A DNA stretch of 64,000 nucleotides from positions 1 to 64,000 of the forward strand of contig NZ_JOPG01000005.1 in NCBI RefSeq assembly GCF_002153605.1. The letters run 5' to 3'. Of this stretch, positions 5,899 to 14,650 are shown in pieces. Within the stretch, counting starts at the first letter, position 1. Each line of letters starts with the position of its first letter. Under the pieces are notes generated by a model. It ran no database searches. It had not been told where the DNA came from and saw only the letters and a list, made by a program, of their open reading frames with translations. Both the position numbers and the translations under genes were made by a program. Origin of the DNA: Acetobacter malorum. Lineage in GTDB: Bacteria > Pseudomonadota > Alphaproteobacteria > Acetobacterales > Acetobacteraceae.

Positions 5899-8823
5899 AT
5901 GTCTAAATCCAGCAGCAGTGATTCAGAGAAAAGCGCTAACGCCGATCTGTATCGCGATACCGTCTTTCTGCCCCGCACGTCCTTCCCTATGCGTGGCAAC
6001 CTGCCAAAGCGGGAGCCGGACTGGCTTGCCCGGTGGGCTGAGATTGGGCTGGATGAGCAGATAAAGCAGCAGGCGGAAGGGCGTCAGCCGTTCACGCTGC
6101 ATGATGGCCCTCCGTATGCCAACGGCCATCTGCACATCGGCCACGCGATGAACAAGATCAACAAGGACGTCATCAACCGCGCCCACCGTATGTCCGGCTA
6201 TGCCGTGCGGTATGTGCCCGGCTGGGACTGCCATGGTCTGCCCATCGAGTGGAAGGTGGAAGAAGAATACCGCAAGGCCAAACGGGATAAGGATTCCGTG
6301 CCGACGCTGGAATTCCGTGCGGAATGCCGGGCCTATGCCGCCAAATGGCTGGGCGTGCAGATGGAAGAGTTCAAGCGTCTGGGCGTGCAGGCCGAATGGG
6401 CCAACCGCTACGCGACCATGGATTTCTCTTCCGAATCCGCCATTGTCGGGGAAATCGGGCGTTTTCTGCTGAATGGCGGGCTGTATCGTGGCCTGCGTCC
6501 GGTGATGTGGAGCCCGGTTGAAAAGACCGCGCTGGCCGAAGCCGAAATTGAATATCACGACCACAAATCCACAACCATTCTGGTGGCTTTCCCCATTGTG
6601 AAAGACCCCACCCCGGCGCATGCGCTGAAGGATGTGTCCGTGGTGATCTGGACCACCACTCCGTGGACCATCCCCGGCAACCGCGCGCTGGCGTATGGGC
6701 CGGAGATCACCTACGTGGTGCTGCGTGTGGATGAAACGCGTGAGGGGGCTCTGCTGGAGCCGGGTGCCAAGGTTCTGGTGGCTGAAGCACTGGTGGACAG
6801 CTTCTGTAATGAAGCCCACGTTTCCGCGCACCACATTCTCTACACCCTGCCGGGCGAGGCGCTGAAGGGGGCCGTCTGCGCGCATCCGCTGCGTGGCTCC
6901 GGCTATGACTATGATGTGCCGATGCTGCCGGGTGATTTTGTCACGACGGAAGCAGGCACGGGCCTTGTGCACATGGCCCCGGCCCATGGTGAGGACGACT
7001 TCCGCCTGTGCAAGGAATACGGCGTGGAAGTGCCGGAAACCGTGCAGGATGATGGCACGTATGCGCCGTGGGTTCCGGGCTTTGCCGGTGTGCATGTGTT
7101 CAAGGCCGCAGACCCGGTCTGTGCGACGCTGACCGCCGTGATGGAGCAGGCCAACGCCGCAGGCACAGCCCCCGCCGGTCTGGTGGCGCGTGGTGAACTG
7201 GTTCACTCCTATCCGCATTCCTGGCGGTCCCGCGCTCCGGTCATCTATCGCGCCACGCCGCAATGGTTCATCCGCATGGATGGCGAATCCGCACTCCGTC
7301 AGAAGGCGCTGGATGCGCTGGATGATGTGACGTTTGTGCCCGCACAGGCCCGCAATCGCCTGACGTCCATGATCGAAAATCGCCCCGACTGGTGCATCAG
7401 CCGCCAGCGCGCATGGGGCGTGCCGATTGCCGTGTTTGTTGAAAAACGCACCGGCGAAGTCCTGCGGGATGCGGACGTGATGCAGCGCGTTGTGGACATC
7501 TTCCGTGAGGAAGGGGCCGACGCATGGTACAGCTCTCCGGCCTCTCGCTTCCTTGGGGAAGGGCGCAACGCGGACGACTACGAGCAGGTGTTCGACATTG
7601 TCGATGTCTGGTTCGAGAGTGGCTCCACCCATTCCTTCGTGCTCGGCCAGCCGGGTCTGTCCTTCCCGGCGGATCTGTATCTGGAAGGGTCTGACCAGCA
7701 TCGCGGCTGGTTCCAGTCCTCGCTGCTGGAAAGCGTTGGCACACGTGGCATCTCACCGTTCAAGGCCGTTGTGACCAACGGTTTTGTGCTGGATGAGCAT
7801 GGGCGCAAAATGTCCAAATCTCTGGGCAACGTAATTGCGCCGCAGGAAGTGAATGATAATCTGGGCGCAGATATCCTGCGCCTGTGGGTCATGAATTCCG
7901 ATACCAATGAAGATCTGCGCATCGGTAAGGAAATCCTCAAGCAGCAGGGCGAACTCTATCGCCGCCTGCGTAATACGCTGCGCTGGCTGCTGGGGGCTCT
8001 GGATGGCTTTACGGAAGAAGAAGCGCTGCCGTATGACCAGCTTCCGGAACTGGAACGCTGGGTGCTGCACCGCCTGACCGATCTGGGCGGCCTGATGGCT
8101 CGCGCTGTGGAAACGCATGAATGGGTTGGGGTTTATCCGGCTCTGCATGGCTTCTGCACCACGGATTTGTCTGCTTTCTACTTCGATATCCGCAAGGACA
8201 CGCTTTATTGCGATGCACCGTCCAGCCTGACGCGCCGCGCGGCGCGCACGGTTCTGGACCATCTGCATCGCTGCCTGACGACGTGGCTGGCACCCGTGCT
8301 GGTCTTTACGGCGGAAGAAGCGTGGACGGCCCGCTTTGGAGACGGTGAAAGCGTGCATTTGCAGGCCTTTCCGGATCTGCCGGCTGAATGGAGCAACCCG
8401 GAACTGGATGAACGCTGGACGCGCCTGCGCGGTGTGCGGCGTATCATCACCACGGAAATTGAAGGTGCCCGGCGTGATGGCATCGTGGGCTCCTCGTTGC
8501 AGGCGCAGGTGGAACTCACCCTTTCTGAAGAGGAAGCCGGAGAGTTTGCCGGGGTGAACTGGAGCGAGCTGGCCATTGTCTCGCACGTGGATGTGCTGAT
8601 CGCCCCGCAGAGCGGTTCGGTTTACGTTGAGGGTGACGAAGGTGGTGAACTGCATGGTGCCCCGGTTGTGCGTCCGGCAGAGGGTGAGAAATGCGCCCGC
8701 TGCTGGAAAGTGCTGCCGGAAACCGGCACACGTGCGGATGCGCCGGGCCTGTGCCTGCGCTGTGCCGATGTAGTGGCGGAGCGGGAACAGCAGGTGGTGA
8801 CGGCTGTGCAGGAGGGCGCGTGA
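5899..8823 (+). CDS. ileS: isoleucyl-tRNA synthetase
   Basis: Class I aminoacyl-tRNA synthetase that charges tRNA-Ile and edits misactivated valine. About 974 residues. The HIGH motif is in PYANGHLHIGHAMNK near residue 75 and the KMSKS motif in GRKMSKSLGN near residue 638. The C-terminal zinc module has paired cysteines in CARCW and CLRCAD near residues 932-957, placing it in the bacterial zinc-containing group. The ATG at 5899 aligns with the family N-terminus (SFPMRGNLPKREP); a GTG at 5830 in the same frame would add 23 residues and cannot be excluded. Its TGA overlaps the lspA GTG. I see no T-box in the leader. Confidence 0.95.
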   Translation: MSKSSSSDSEKSANADLYRDTVFLPRTSFPMRGNLPKREPDWLARWAEIGLDEQIKQQAEGRQPFTLHDGPPYANGHLHIGHAMNKINKDVINRAHRMSGYAVRYVPGWDCHGLPIEWKVEEEYRKAKRDKDSVPTLEFRAECRAYAAKWLGVQMEEFKRLGVQAEWANRYATMDFSSESAIVGEIGRFLLNGGLYRGLRPVMWSPVEKTALAEAEIEYHDHKSTTILVAFPIVKDPTPAHALKDVSVVIWTTTPWTIPGNRALAYGPEITYVVLRVDETREGALLEPGAKVLVAEALVDSFCNEAHVSAHHILYTLPGEALKGAVCAHPLRGSGYDYDVPMLPGDFVTTEAGTGLVHMAPAHGEDDFRLCKEYGVEVPETVQDDGTYAPWVPGFAGVHVFKAADPVCATLTAVMEQANAAGTAPAGLVARGELVHSYPHSWRSRAPVIYRATPQWFIRMDGESALRQKALDALDDVTFVPAQARNRLTSMIENRPDWCISRQRAWGVPIAVFVEKRTGEVLRDADVMQRVVDIFREEGADAWYSSPASRFLGEGRNADDYEQVFDIVDVWFESGSTHSFVLGQPGLSFPADLYLEGSDQHRGWFQSSLLESVGTRGISPFKAVVTNGFVLDEHGRKMSKSLGNVIAPQEVNDNLGADILRLWVMNSDTNEDLRIGKEILKQQGELYRRLRNTLRWLLGALDGFTEEEALPYDQLPELERWVLHRLTDLGGLMARAVETHEWVGVYPALHGFCTTDLSAFYFDIRKDTLYCDAPSSLTRRAARTVLDHLHRCLTTWLAPVLVFTAEEAWTARFGDGESVHLQAFPDLPAEWSNPELDERWTRLRGVRRIITTEIEGARRDGIVGSSLQAQVELTLSEEEAGEFAGVNWSELAIVSHVDVLIAPQSGSVYVEGDEGGELHGAPVVRPAEGEKCARCWKVLPETGTRADAPGLCLRCADVVAEREQQVVTAVQEGA

Positions 8824-9320
8824 GCACACCGCTTATGCGCCGGCCCTTCGGCATCGGTTTTCTGGTGCTGATGCTGGCTCTCTCGGCCGATCAGCTCAGC
8901 AAATACTGGATTTTGTATGGGCTGGATCTGCCGGACCGCGTGTCCGTCAAGGTCATGCCGGGGCTGAACTTTACCATGGTCTGGAACCATGCTGTGACGT
9001 TCGGGATGTTTGGTGGCTTAGGCAATGCCGGGCGGATTCTGTTCTCTGTTATCGCGCTCAGCGTGGCCGGTGGTCTGCTGGTGTGGATGGCCAGAACCCC
9101 CAGTAAACTGACCGCCGCCTGCGTGGGGGCCATTACTGGCGGGGCCATTGGCAACGTTATTGACCGCGTGCGTTATGGCGCGGTGGTCGATTTTATTCAT
9201 GCACATGCTTTTGGTTGGTCATGGTATGTGTTTAATGTGGCTGACTCTGCTATTGTATGTGCAGTCTGTGTTCTGGTGTTGCAGAGCGTCTTCTCTGACA
9301 GGCAGCAGCAGGCATCGTGA
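8820..9320 (+). CDS. lspA: lipoprotein signal peptidase (signal peptidase II)
   Basis: Inner-membrane aspartic protease that removes the signal peptide of prolipoproteins after lipidation. The 166-residue protein has four membrane segments and the conserved boxes DQLSKYW, NHAVTFG, the first catalytic Asp in GNVIDRVRYG and the second in FNVADSAI. The start is the GTG at 8820 that overlaps the ileS stop. The same reading frame extends upstream through ileS without lspA-like sequence. The ileS-lspA pairing is widespread. It is followed by a predicted lipoprotein gene, itself a likely LspA substrate. Confidence 0.93.
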   Translation: MSTPLMRRPFGIGFLVLMLALSADQLSKYWILYGLDLPDRVSVKVMPGLNFTMVWNHAVTFGMFGGLGNAGRILFSVIALSVAGGLLVWMARTPSKLTAACVGAITGGAIGNVIDRVRYGAVVDFIHAHAFGWSWYVFNVADSAIVCAVCVLVLQSVFSDRQQQAS

Positions 9321-9376
9321 TTTATAAAGCAACCTGTCGTACCGGCAGGCTGGGCAGGAAGGATATAAGACAGAAG

Positions 9377-9907
9377 ATGGCGTGCCGTGTCTCGACACTG
9401 ATTTCTCCGCTGCTTCTTCTGGGTGGCTGCGTAATGCTGACCGGGTGTTCCGGGACGGAAGCCGCCCGTGCGTTCGGGCTGGAACGCAGTATGCCGGATG
9501 AATACACCGTCACCACTCGTGCGCCGCTGTCCATGCCGCCCATGGATGCGCTGGCCAAGCCGGTGAGCGGCGCAGACCGCCCGCAGGATGAGAGTGAACG
9601 CCTGCAGGCTCTGGAAACGCTCTCCCCCGATGTGGCGCTGCGCGGCACCAACGGGGACACCAGCGGCGCCCAGACCATTCTGGTGAATGAAGCGGCAGAC
9701 GCTTCCGATGCGCCGGATGAAGGCGAGCTCGGGGCTGCTGGGTCCGGCTTTGTGAGCCAGCTGATGTTCTGGAAAGGTGGTAATGCCGGGTCCGCTGTGG
9801 ATGCGGATGCGGAAAACCGCCGCCTGAAAGCCAATGCGGCTCTGGGGAACAAGCCGACAAAAGGCGTAACCCCCACAGTGCACCCCAAAAAATCCGGCCT
9901 GTTCTAA
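9377..9907 (+). CDS. DUF3035 lipoprotein, BamF-like
   Basis: Predicted outer-membrane lipoprotein of about 176 residues. With the ATG at 9377 (AGGAAGGA upstream) it has a hydrophobic signal and lipobox VMLTGC. The mature start contains PDEYTVTTRAPLSMPP, characteristic of DUF3035 (PF11233), the family that includes Caulobacter BamF of the beta-barrel assembly machine. The rest is acidic and probably flexible. A GTG at 9317 overlapping the lspA stop would give a 20-residue hydrophilic extension before the signal peptide and is a less likely alternative. A role in outer-membrane protein assembly is inferred from the family, not shown here. Confidence 0.75.
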   Translation: MACRVSTLISPLLLLGGCVMLTGCSGTEAARAFGLERSMPDEYTVTTRAPLSMPPMDALAKPVSGADRPQDESERLQALETLSPDVALRGTNGDTSGAQTILVNEAADASDAPDEGELGAAGSGFVSQLMFWKGGNAGSAVDADAENRRLKANAALGNKPTKGVTPTVHPKKSGLF

Positions 9908-9922
9908 GGCTGAGGTCTGACC

Positions 9923-11992
9923 ATGTCGGACCGGCTTTCTTCCTCATCTGAAATTTCCGGCACCTTGCCGCTGCGGCCCACGCTGCGGCGGCTGCCGGAA
10001 GTTCTGGTAAACCGCATTGCTGCGGGTGAGGTGATTGAACGCCCTGCGGCTGCCCTTAAGGAACTGGTGGAAAACGCCATTGATGCCGGGGCAAAGCGGC
10101 TGGATGTCAGCCTGCAAAATGGCGGGATTGACCAGATTATTGTGACGGATGACGGGAACGGCATGTTCCCGGAGGAACTCACGCTGGCGGTTGAACGCCA
10201 TTGTACGTCCAAATTGCAGGACGAATCCCTCGTTCATATTCGCACCCTTGGTTTCCGGGGGGAGGCGCTGCCCTCCATCGGCGCTGCGGCGCGGCTGAGC
10301 ATAACCTCCCGCCCGCGTGGCGAGAGTGGCGCGTGGAAAATCCGCGTCGAAGGCGGCAAGATTTTCCCGCCCGAACCCAGTGCTGGCGCACCGGGTACCA
10401 GTGTGGTGGTGGAAGACCTGTTTTTTGCCACCCCGGCCCGCCGCAAGTTTCTCAAAAGCGCCCGCGTTGAAGGCCGCCATGCTGAAAGCGTCATCCGGCG
10501 TCTGGCGCTGGCGGTGCCGGACACGGCGTTCCGCTTCAGCATGGATGACCGCGTGGTGTTTGACCTGCCAGCGCAGGATATGGCGGCGCGGGCTGCGGCC
10601 CTGCTGGGGGCGAATGAGGCTGATGGTTTCCTGAAAATTCACGGCGAGCGGGATGGCATGACGCTCTCGGGCTTTGCCTGTGGGCCGTCCGTGCATCGTG
10701 CAACGGCGGCAGGGCAGTTCATGCTGGTCAATGGCCGCCCGGTGGTCGACCCGGTTTTGAAAACCGCCGTGCGCGTGGCGTATCGGCGGGTCATTGAGCA
10801 CGGGCGGCATCCTGTGGTGGCGCTAATGCTCACCATCCCACCCGACCGCGTGGACGTGAACGTTCACCCCGCCAAAACAGAATTGCGCTTTGCGGATGAG
10901 GCTTCTGTCCGCTCTCTGGTGATCGGCACATTGGGGCGCGCTCTGGAAGCTGGAGCAGGGAGCGTTGGCGTCCGGCCTTCGTTCTCCGCCGTCAGACCGG
11001 GCCGCATCTGGTATCCGCCGGAAAATCCACCGCAACAGCCAGCGCCTCCCGCACCGGGCCCGCGGCCTGTGCCCTATGCCACGCAGGGGAGCTTTGCCGA
11101 GCCGCGCCTCGGGCTGGGCGATACCCCGTCTGCCCGCATGCTGCCGCCGTTACCTGCGGTCGAGGAGGCAGACCCGTATAGGCACGGACACGGGCCTGAC
11201 GCAGACGGTGTTCTGCCCGGTGCAGATAACTTTGATGAGGCTTCCAACACGGCCTTTTCACCGGATGGGCAGACACAAGACGGGCGGGTGCCTCCCGGTT
11301 ATGCTCAGGGCGGTGCTGGGTGGGATGCAGGCGGCATGGTGCCGGGCGCATCACCGGAGTCGTATCCTGCCGGATCTGCCCCGCAGGCCGCCGCGCACCC
11401 CTTGGGGGCGGCGGTGGCGCAGGTGCTGGATACCTACATTATTGCGGTGGCAGCGGACGGTAGCCTTGTGCTGGTAGACCAGCATGCCGCGCACGAACGG
11501 CTGACGCATGAGCGGCTGCGGGAGCAGTTCCTCAGCGGGAGTATACGCGGCCAGCGCCTGCTGGTGCCGGATGTGGTGGAACTGCCACGCGGACAGGTGG
11601 ATGTGTTGGTCAGCCGGCAGGAGATGCTGGCTAAACTCGGCATTGAACTGGAAGCCTTTGGGGGCACTGCCGTGCTGGTGCGCGCGCTTCCTGCCATGCT
11701 GAACACCACGGATGCCATTGGCTTGCTGCGGGATCTGGCCGAAGAGCTGGAAGCAGATGATGCAGGCGCGCCGGATGAAATGCCCTCGCTGGACGGACGG
11801 CTGGACGCAGTGATTGCCCGCATGGCCTGCCACGGCAGTATTCGCGCCGGGCGGCGCCTGAGCCGGGAAGAGATGGATGCCCTCTTGCGGCAGATGGAAG
11901 CCACGCCGCGCGCTGGCACCTGTTCCCACGGGCGGCCAACCTGGCTGAAAATGACAAAAAACGATCTGGAAAAATTGTTCGGGCGGCGGTGA
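9923..11992 (+). CDS. mutL: DNA mismatch repair protein MutL
   Basis: GHKL ATPase linking MutS mismatch recognition to strand removal. The N-terminal ATPase domain (about residues 15-345) shows RIAAGEVIERP, ELVENAIDAGA, DDGNGM and the GFRGEALPS lid. A proline/glycine-rich linker spans about residues 350-485. The C-terminal domain contains the endonuclease motif DQHAAHERLTHE (the DQHAxxExxxxE pattern), ACHGSIRAG and CSHGRPT. It should therefore nick DNA itself, as expected in bacteria without MutH. 689 residues. The ATG follows GAGGTC. It lies 15 bases after the BamF-like gene, so it is probably in the same transcript. Confidence 0.95.
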   Translation: MSDRLSSSSEISGTLPLRPTLRRLPEVLVNRIAAGEVIERPAAALKELVENAIDAGAKRLDVSLQNGGIDQIIVTDDGNGMFPEELTLAVERHCTSKLQDESLVHIRTLGFRGEALPSIGAAARLSITSRPRGESGAWKIRVEGGKIFPPEPSAGAPGTSVVVEDLFFATPARRKFLKSARVEGRHAESVIRRLALAVPDTAFRFSMDDRVVFDLPAQDMAARAAALLGANEADGFLKIHGERDGMTLSGFACGPSVHRATAAGQFMLVNGRPVVDPVLKTAVRVAYRRVIEHGRHPVVALMLTIPPDRVDVNVHPAKTELRFADEASVRSLVIGTLGRALEAGAGSVGVRPSFSAVRPGRIWYPPENPPQQPAPPAPGPRPVPYATQGSFAEPRLGLGDTPSARMLPPLPAVEEADPYRHGHGPDADGVLPGADNFDEASNTAFSPDGQTQDGRVPPGYAQGGAGWDAGGMVPGASPESYPAGSAPQAAAHPLGAAVAQVLDTYIIAVAADGSLVLVDQHAAHERLTHERLREQFLSGSIRGQRLLVPDVVELPRGQVDVLVSRQEMLAKLGIELEAFGGTAVLVRALPAMLNTTDAIGLLRDLAEELEADDAGAPDEMPSLDGRLDAVIARMACHGSIRAGRRLSREEMDALLRQMEATPRAGTCSHGRPTWLKMTKNDLEKLFGRR

Positions 11993-12119
11993 GATGCCGC
12001 AGGTTCTCACAGAGTATTGGCGTGTGCTCTGCGGAACGTGAACAGCACTTCTCTGGTTTCTCTTTCTAAAAGAGCGCAGGGTCAGAGTGAAGTGATGCAA
12101 TCTGGATGGTAAAAACGCC

Positions 12120-13637
12120 GTGCCCCACGCTCTGCTGTCTCTGATAACTTATATCCCACTGGCTGGTGCGCTGGTGGTCTGGCTTTTTTGTCGGGGAGGG
12201 GAGGCGCAGAACCTTCTGGCCCGGCGGATCGGGCTGGGCACCAGTCTGGCCGTTCTGGCGTTGAGCGTAGCACTTTGGTGCGGCTTTAACCCGGCAACAC
12301 CGGGCTTACAGTTTGAAACCCAGCTGGGCTGGGTCGCAGATGCAGGGATCTCCTATCATACCGGGGTAGATGGCATCTCGCTGGTGTTTATCCTGCTCAC
12401 GGCGTTTCTCACACCACTGGCTATGGCGGCGGGGGCGCGCAGCATCCGCACGCAGGCGCGGGAGTTTGTCGCGGCCATGCTGCTGCTGGAAACGGCACTT
12501 TTTGGCTTGTTTTCCGCGCAGGACCTGCTGCTGTTCTATGTGTTTTACGAAGCAACACTGATCCCCGCGAGTCTGATGATCGGCATCTGGGGCGGCCCCA
12601 AACGGGCATGGGCCTCGTTGCAGTTCTTCCTGTTCACGTTTGGCGGCTCGCTGTTCATGCTCATCGCGCTGATCGTGATGTGGCAGCAGGCCGGCACTAC
12701 GGATATCCCGGCGCTGATGCAGGCAGGGTTTTCCCATTCCCTGCAAGGCTGGCTGCTACTGGCCTTCCTGCTGGCCTTTGGCGTGAAGCTGCCGTTGTTC
12801 CCGCTGCATGCCTGGCTGCCGGATGCGTATTCCGAGGCACCGGCACCGGCCTCCGCCATGCTCTCCGGCGTGCTGTCCAAAACCGGGGCATATGGGCTGC
12901 TGCGCTTTGGGGTGCTGATGTTCCCGGATGCCGCGCATCTGTTCGCACCCTATGTGCTGGCGCTGGGCGTGGTGGCGATTCTCTATGCTGCTTTTGTCGC
13001 CTTTGCGCAGACGGATATGAAGCGCGTGATCGCCTATTCTTCCTTTTCCCACATGGGCATGATTGCTGTGGGGCTGTTCACGCTGACGGCGGAAGGGATC
13101 GACGGGGCTATTTTTCAGATGCTCTCGCACGGGGTGGTGATTGCGGCACTGTTCTTCTGTGTTTCCGCGGTCGCCCTCCGCTCGGACACGCAGCAGATTT
13201 CCGCTCTGGGCGGAGTGGCTCGGCAAATGCCGGTGCTGGCACTGCTGACCATGCTGTTCACCATGGCCAATATCGGCCTGCCCGGCACGGGTTCCTTTGT
13301 GGGGGAAGTGTTGGTGCTGATGGGGGCAATTCATGTCTCGTTCTGGGTGGCGCTGCTGGCTGGGGGCACCATGATCATGGGGGCGGTGTATATGCTCTCC
13401 CTGTATCGTCGGGTGCTGTTTGGCGGCTTGCAGGGCACGGTGCATCTGCTGCGTGACCTGAGTGTGGGGGAAATTGCGGTGCTGGCGCCGCTGGCGCTTG
13501 TCACGCTCTGGATGGGCATTCATCCGGGCAGCTTTACACGCCTGTTTGACCCGGTGGTGATGCAGGCCATGCATCATGGCCCCCTCGCAACGACGGCCTC
13601 TTTGCCGGACGCCACGGTGCATCTGGCAGCCCGATAA
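12120..13637 (+). CDS. nuoM: orphan NADH-quinone oxidoreductase subunit M (proton-conducting antiporter-like)
   Basis: Integral membrane subunit of the complex I antiporter family, 505 residues with about 14 predicted membrane helices. The proton-channel residues look intact: the helix-5 Glu in FYVFYEATLIPASL, the helix-7 Lys in GVKLPLFPLHAWLPDA, the helix-8 Lys in LSKTGAYGLLRF and the helix-12 Glu in GSFVGEVLVLMG. The EAxLIP form of the helix-5 motif points to NuoM rather than NuoL or NuoN. It starts at a GTG preceded by GGATGG and stands alone between mutL and an exporter gene; no other nuo gene is adjacent. It may belong to complex I encoded elsewhere, to the hydrogenase-like complex at 52.5-59.7 kb, or be independent. 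Confidence 0.85.
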   Translation: MPHALLSLITYIPLAGALVVWLFCRGGEAQNLLARRIGLGTSLAVLALSVALWCGFNPATPGLQFETQLGWVADAGISYHTGVDGISLVFILLTAFLTPLAMAAGARSIRTQAREFVAAMLLLETALFGLFSAQDLLLFYVFYEATLIPASLMIGIWGGPKRAWASLQFFLFTFGGSLFMLIALIVMWQQAGTTDIPALMQAGFSHSLQGWLLLAFLLAFGVKLPLFPLHAWLPDAYSEAPAPASAMLSGVLSKTGAYGLLRFGVLMFPDAAHLFAPYVLALGVVAILYAAFVAFAQTDMKRVIAYSSFSHMGMIAVGLFTLTAEGIDGAIFQMLSHGVVIAALFFCVSAVALRSDTQQISALGGVARQMPVLALLTMLFTMANIGLPGTGSFVGEVLVLMGAIHVSFWVALLAGGTMIMGAVYMLSLYRRVLFGGLQGTVHLLRDLSVGEIAVLAPLALVTLWMGIHPGSFTRLFDPVVMQAMHHGPLATTASLPDATVHLAAR

Positions 13638-13686
13638 AACCGCGCTTTATAGTTCTGCTCTGTCCGGCGTTGGTGTGGGGGCTGTT

Positions 13687-14589
13687 TTACTGCGGTAACT
13701 CAGGCTGTTCGTTCGGCGGGCCTTTTTTACCCGGGGTCAGCACTGTGCCGGCAGACGCCAGCACGATGCACAGAATGCCGCCCATGCGCAGAGGGGAAAG
13801 GGTTTCGTGCAGCAGCAGAATCCCGGCACAGGCTGCACACACAGGTTCCAGACTATACAGCACGCCCAGATCCCGCGCGGAGAGCCGGTGCATAGCCTGC
13901 ATCTCCAGCGCATAAGGCAGGGCGGAGGAGCTCAGGGCCACCAGCACGGCCATACCCAGCAAGAGCGGGTGATGCAGGCCGATGACGAATGCCGGGGTAA
14001 AGCAGGGCAGGAAGAGGATCACCGCGCTGCACAGCAGGCCCAGCGCGCAGGCGTGGCCGGGGGCAAGCTTGCCCGTCATGCGTTTGCCAAAAATGATATA
14101 GAGCGCCCAGCAGATGGCGGCTCCCACGGCATACACAACGCCCAGCATATCAGGCAGGGCGGCTGTATCCGGGCGCAGTAGCAGGCACAGGCCCAGCACT
14201 GTCAGCACAATCCAGCCAAGATCAGCCAGCCTGCGGGAGCCAATAAAGGCCAGAAATAACGGGCCGGTAAATTCAATGGCGACAGTCATGCCCAGCGGGA
14301 TGCGTTCCAGCGCCAGATAGAAGCACAGGTTCATCCCGGCAATGGCAATGCCGTAAGGCAGGACAAGCCGGAGAGTGCGGCGTGAGATGGCGTGCCAGCT
14401 GCGGAAAAACACAACCAGCGCGGTAGCCGCAAAGGTCGTGCGCAGACCAACCATGCCCGCCGCGCCAAAAAGCGGGAACAGCGACTTGGCCAGAGACGAG
14501 CCAAACTGAAGGCAGACCATGCTGCCCACCAGCTGGGTCAGGGCCAGCAGGCGTTCCTTGACGGGGCTGGTGGCAAAAGAAGCGGGCAT
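13687..14589 (-). CDS. EamA/DMT-family exporter, RhtA-like
   Basis: Inner-membrane drug/metabolite transporter with ten predicted helices arranged as two EamA repeats (about residues 14-140 and 150-285). The first helix, LVGSMVCLQFGSSLAKSLFP, and the GLRTTFAATALVV segment resemble the threonine/homoserine exporter RhtA, as does LYSLEPVCAACAG in the second repeat. The probable role is efflux of amino acids or related small molecules; the substrate is not predictable. 300 residues. The gene is convergent with nuoM (49-base gap) and follows parE on the same strand. Confidence 0.8.
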   Translation of the reverse strand: MPASFATSPVKERLLALTQLVGSMVCLQFGSSLAKSLFPLFGAAGMVGLRTTFAATALVVFFRSWHAISRRTLRLVLPYGIAIAGMNLCFYLALERIPLGMTVAIEFTGPLFLAFIGSRRLADLGWIVLTVLGLCLLLRPDTAALPDMLGVVYAVGAAICWALYIIFGKRMTGKLAPGHACALGLLCSAVILFLPCFTPAFVIGLHHPLLLGMAVLVALSSSALPYALEMQAMHRLSARDLGVLYSLEPVCAACAGILLLHETLSPLRMGGILCIVLASAGTVLTPGKKGPPNEQPELPQ

Positions 14590-14650
14590 GCTCAGACCTG
14601 TCCAGAAGTCCGGAGCATGCCGAACATGACGTTAGAAAAGGGGGGCTGGA

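Noticed and set aside
5923..7701. 592-codon open frame on the minus strand inside ileS
   Set aside because: It is antisense to conserved ileS codons, has no family similarity or export/domain features, and arises from the high GC content.
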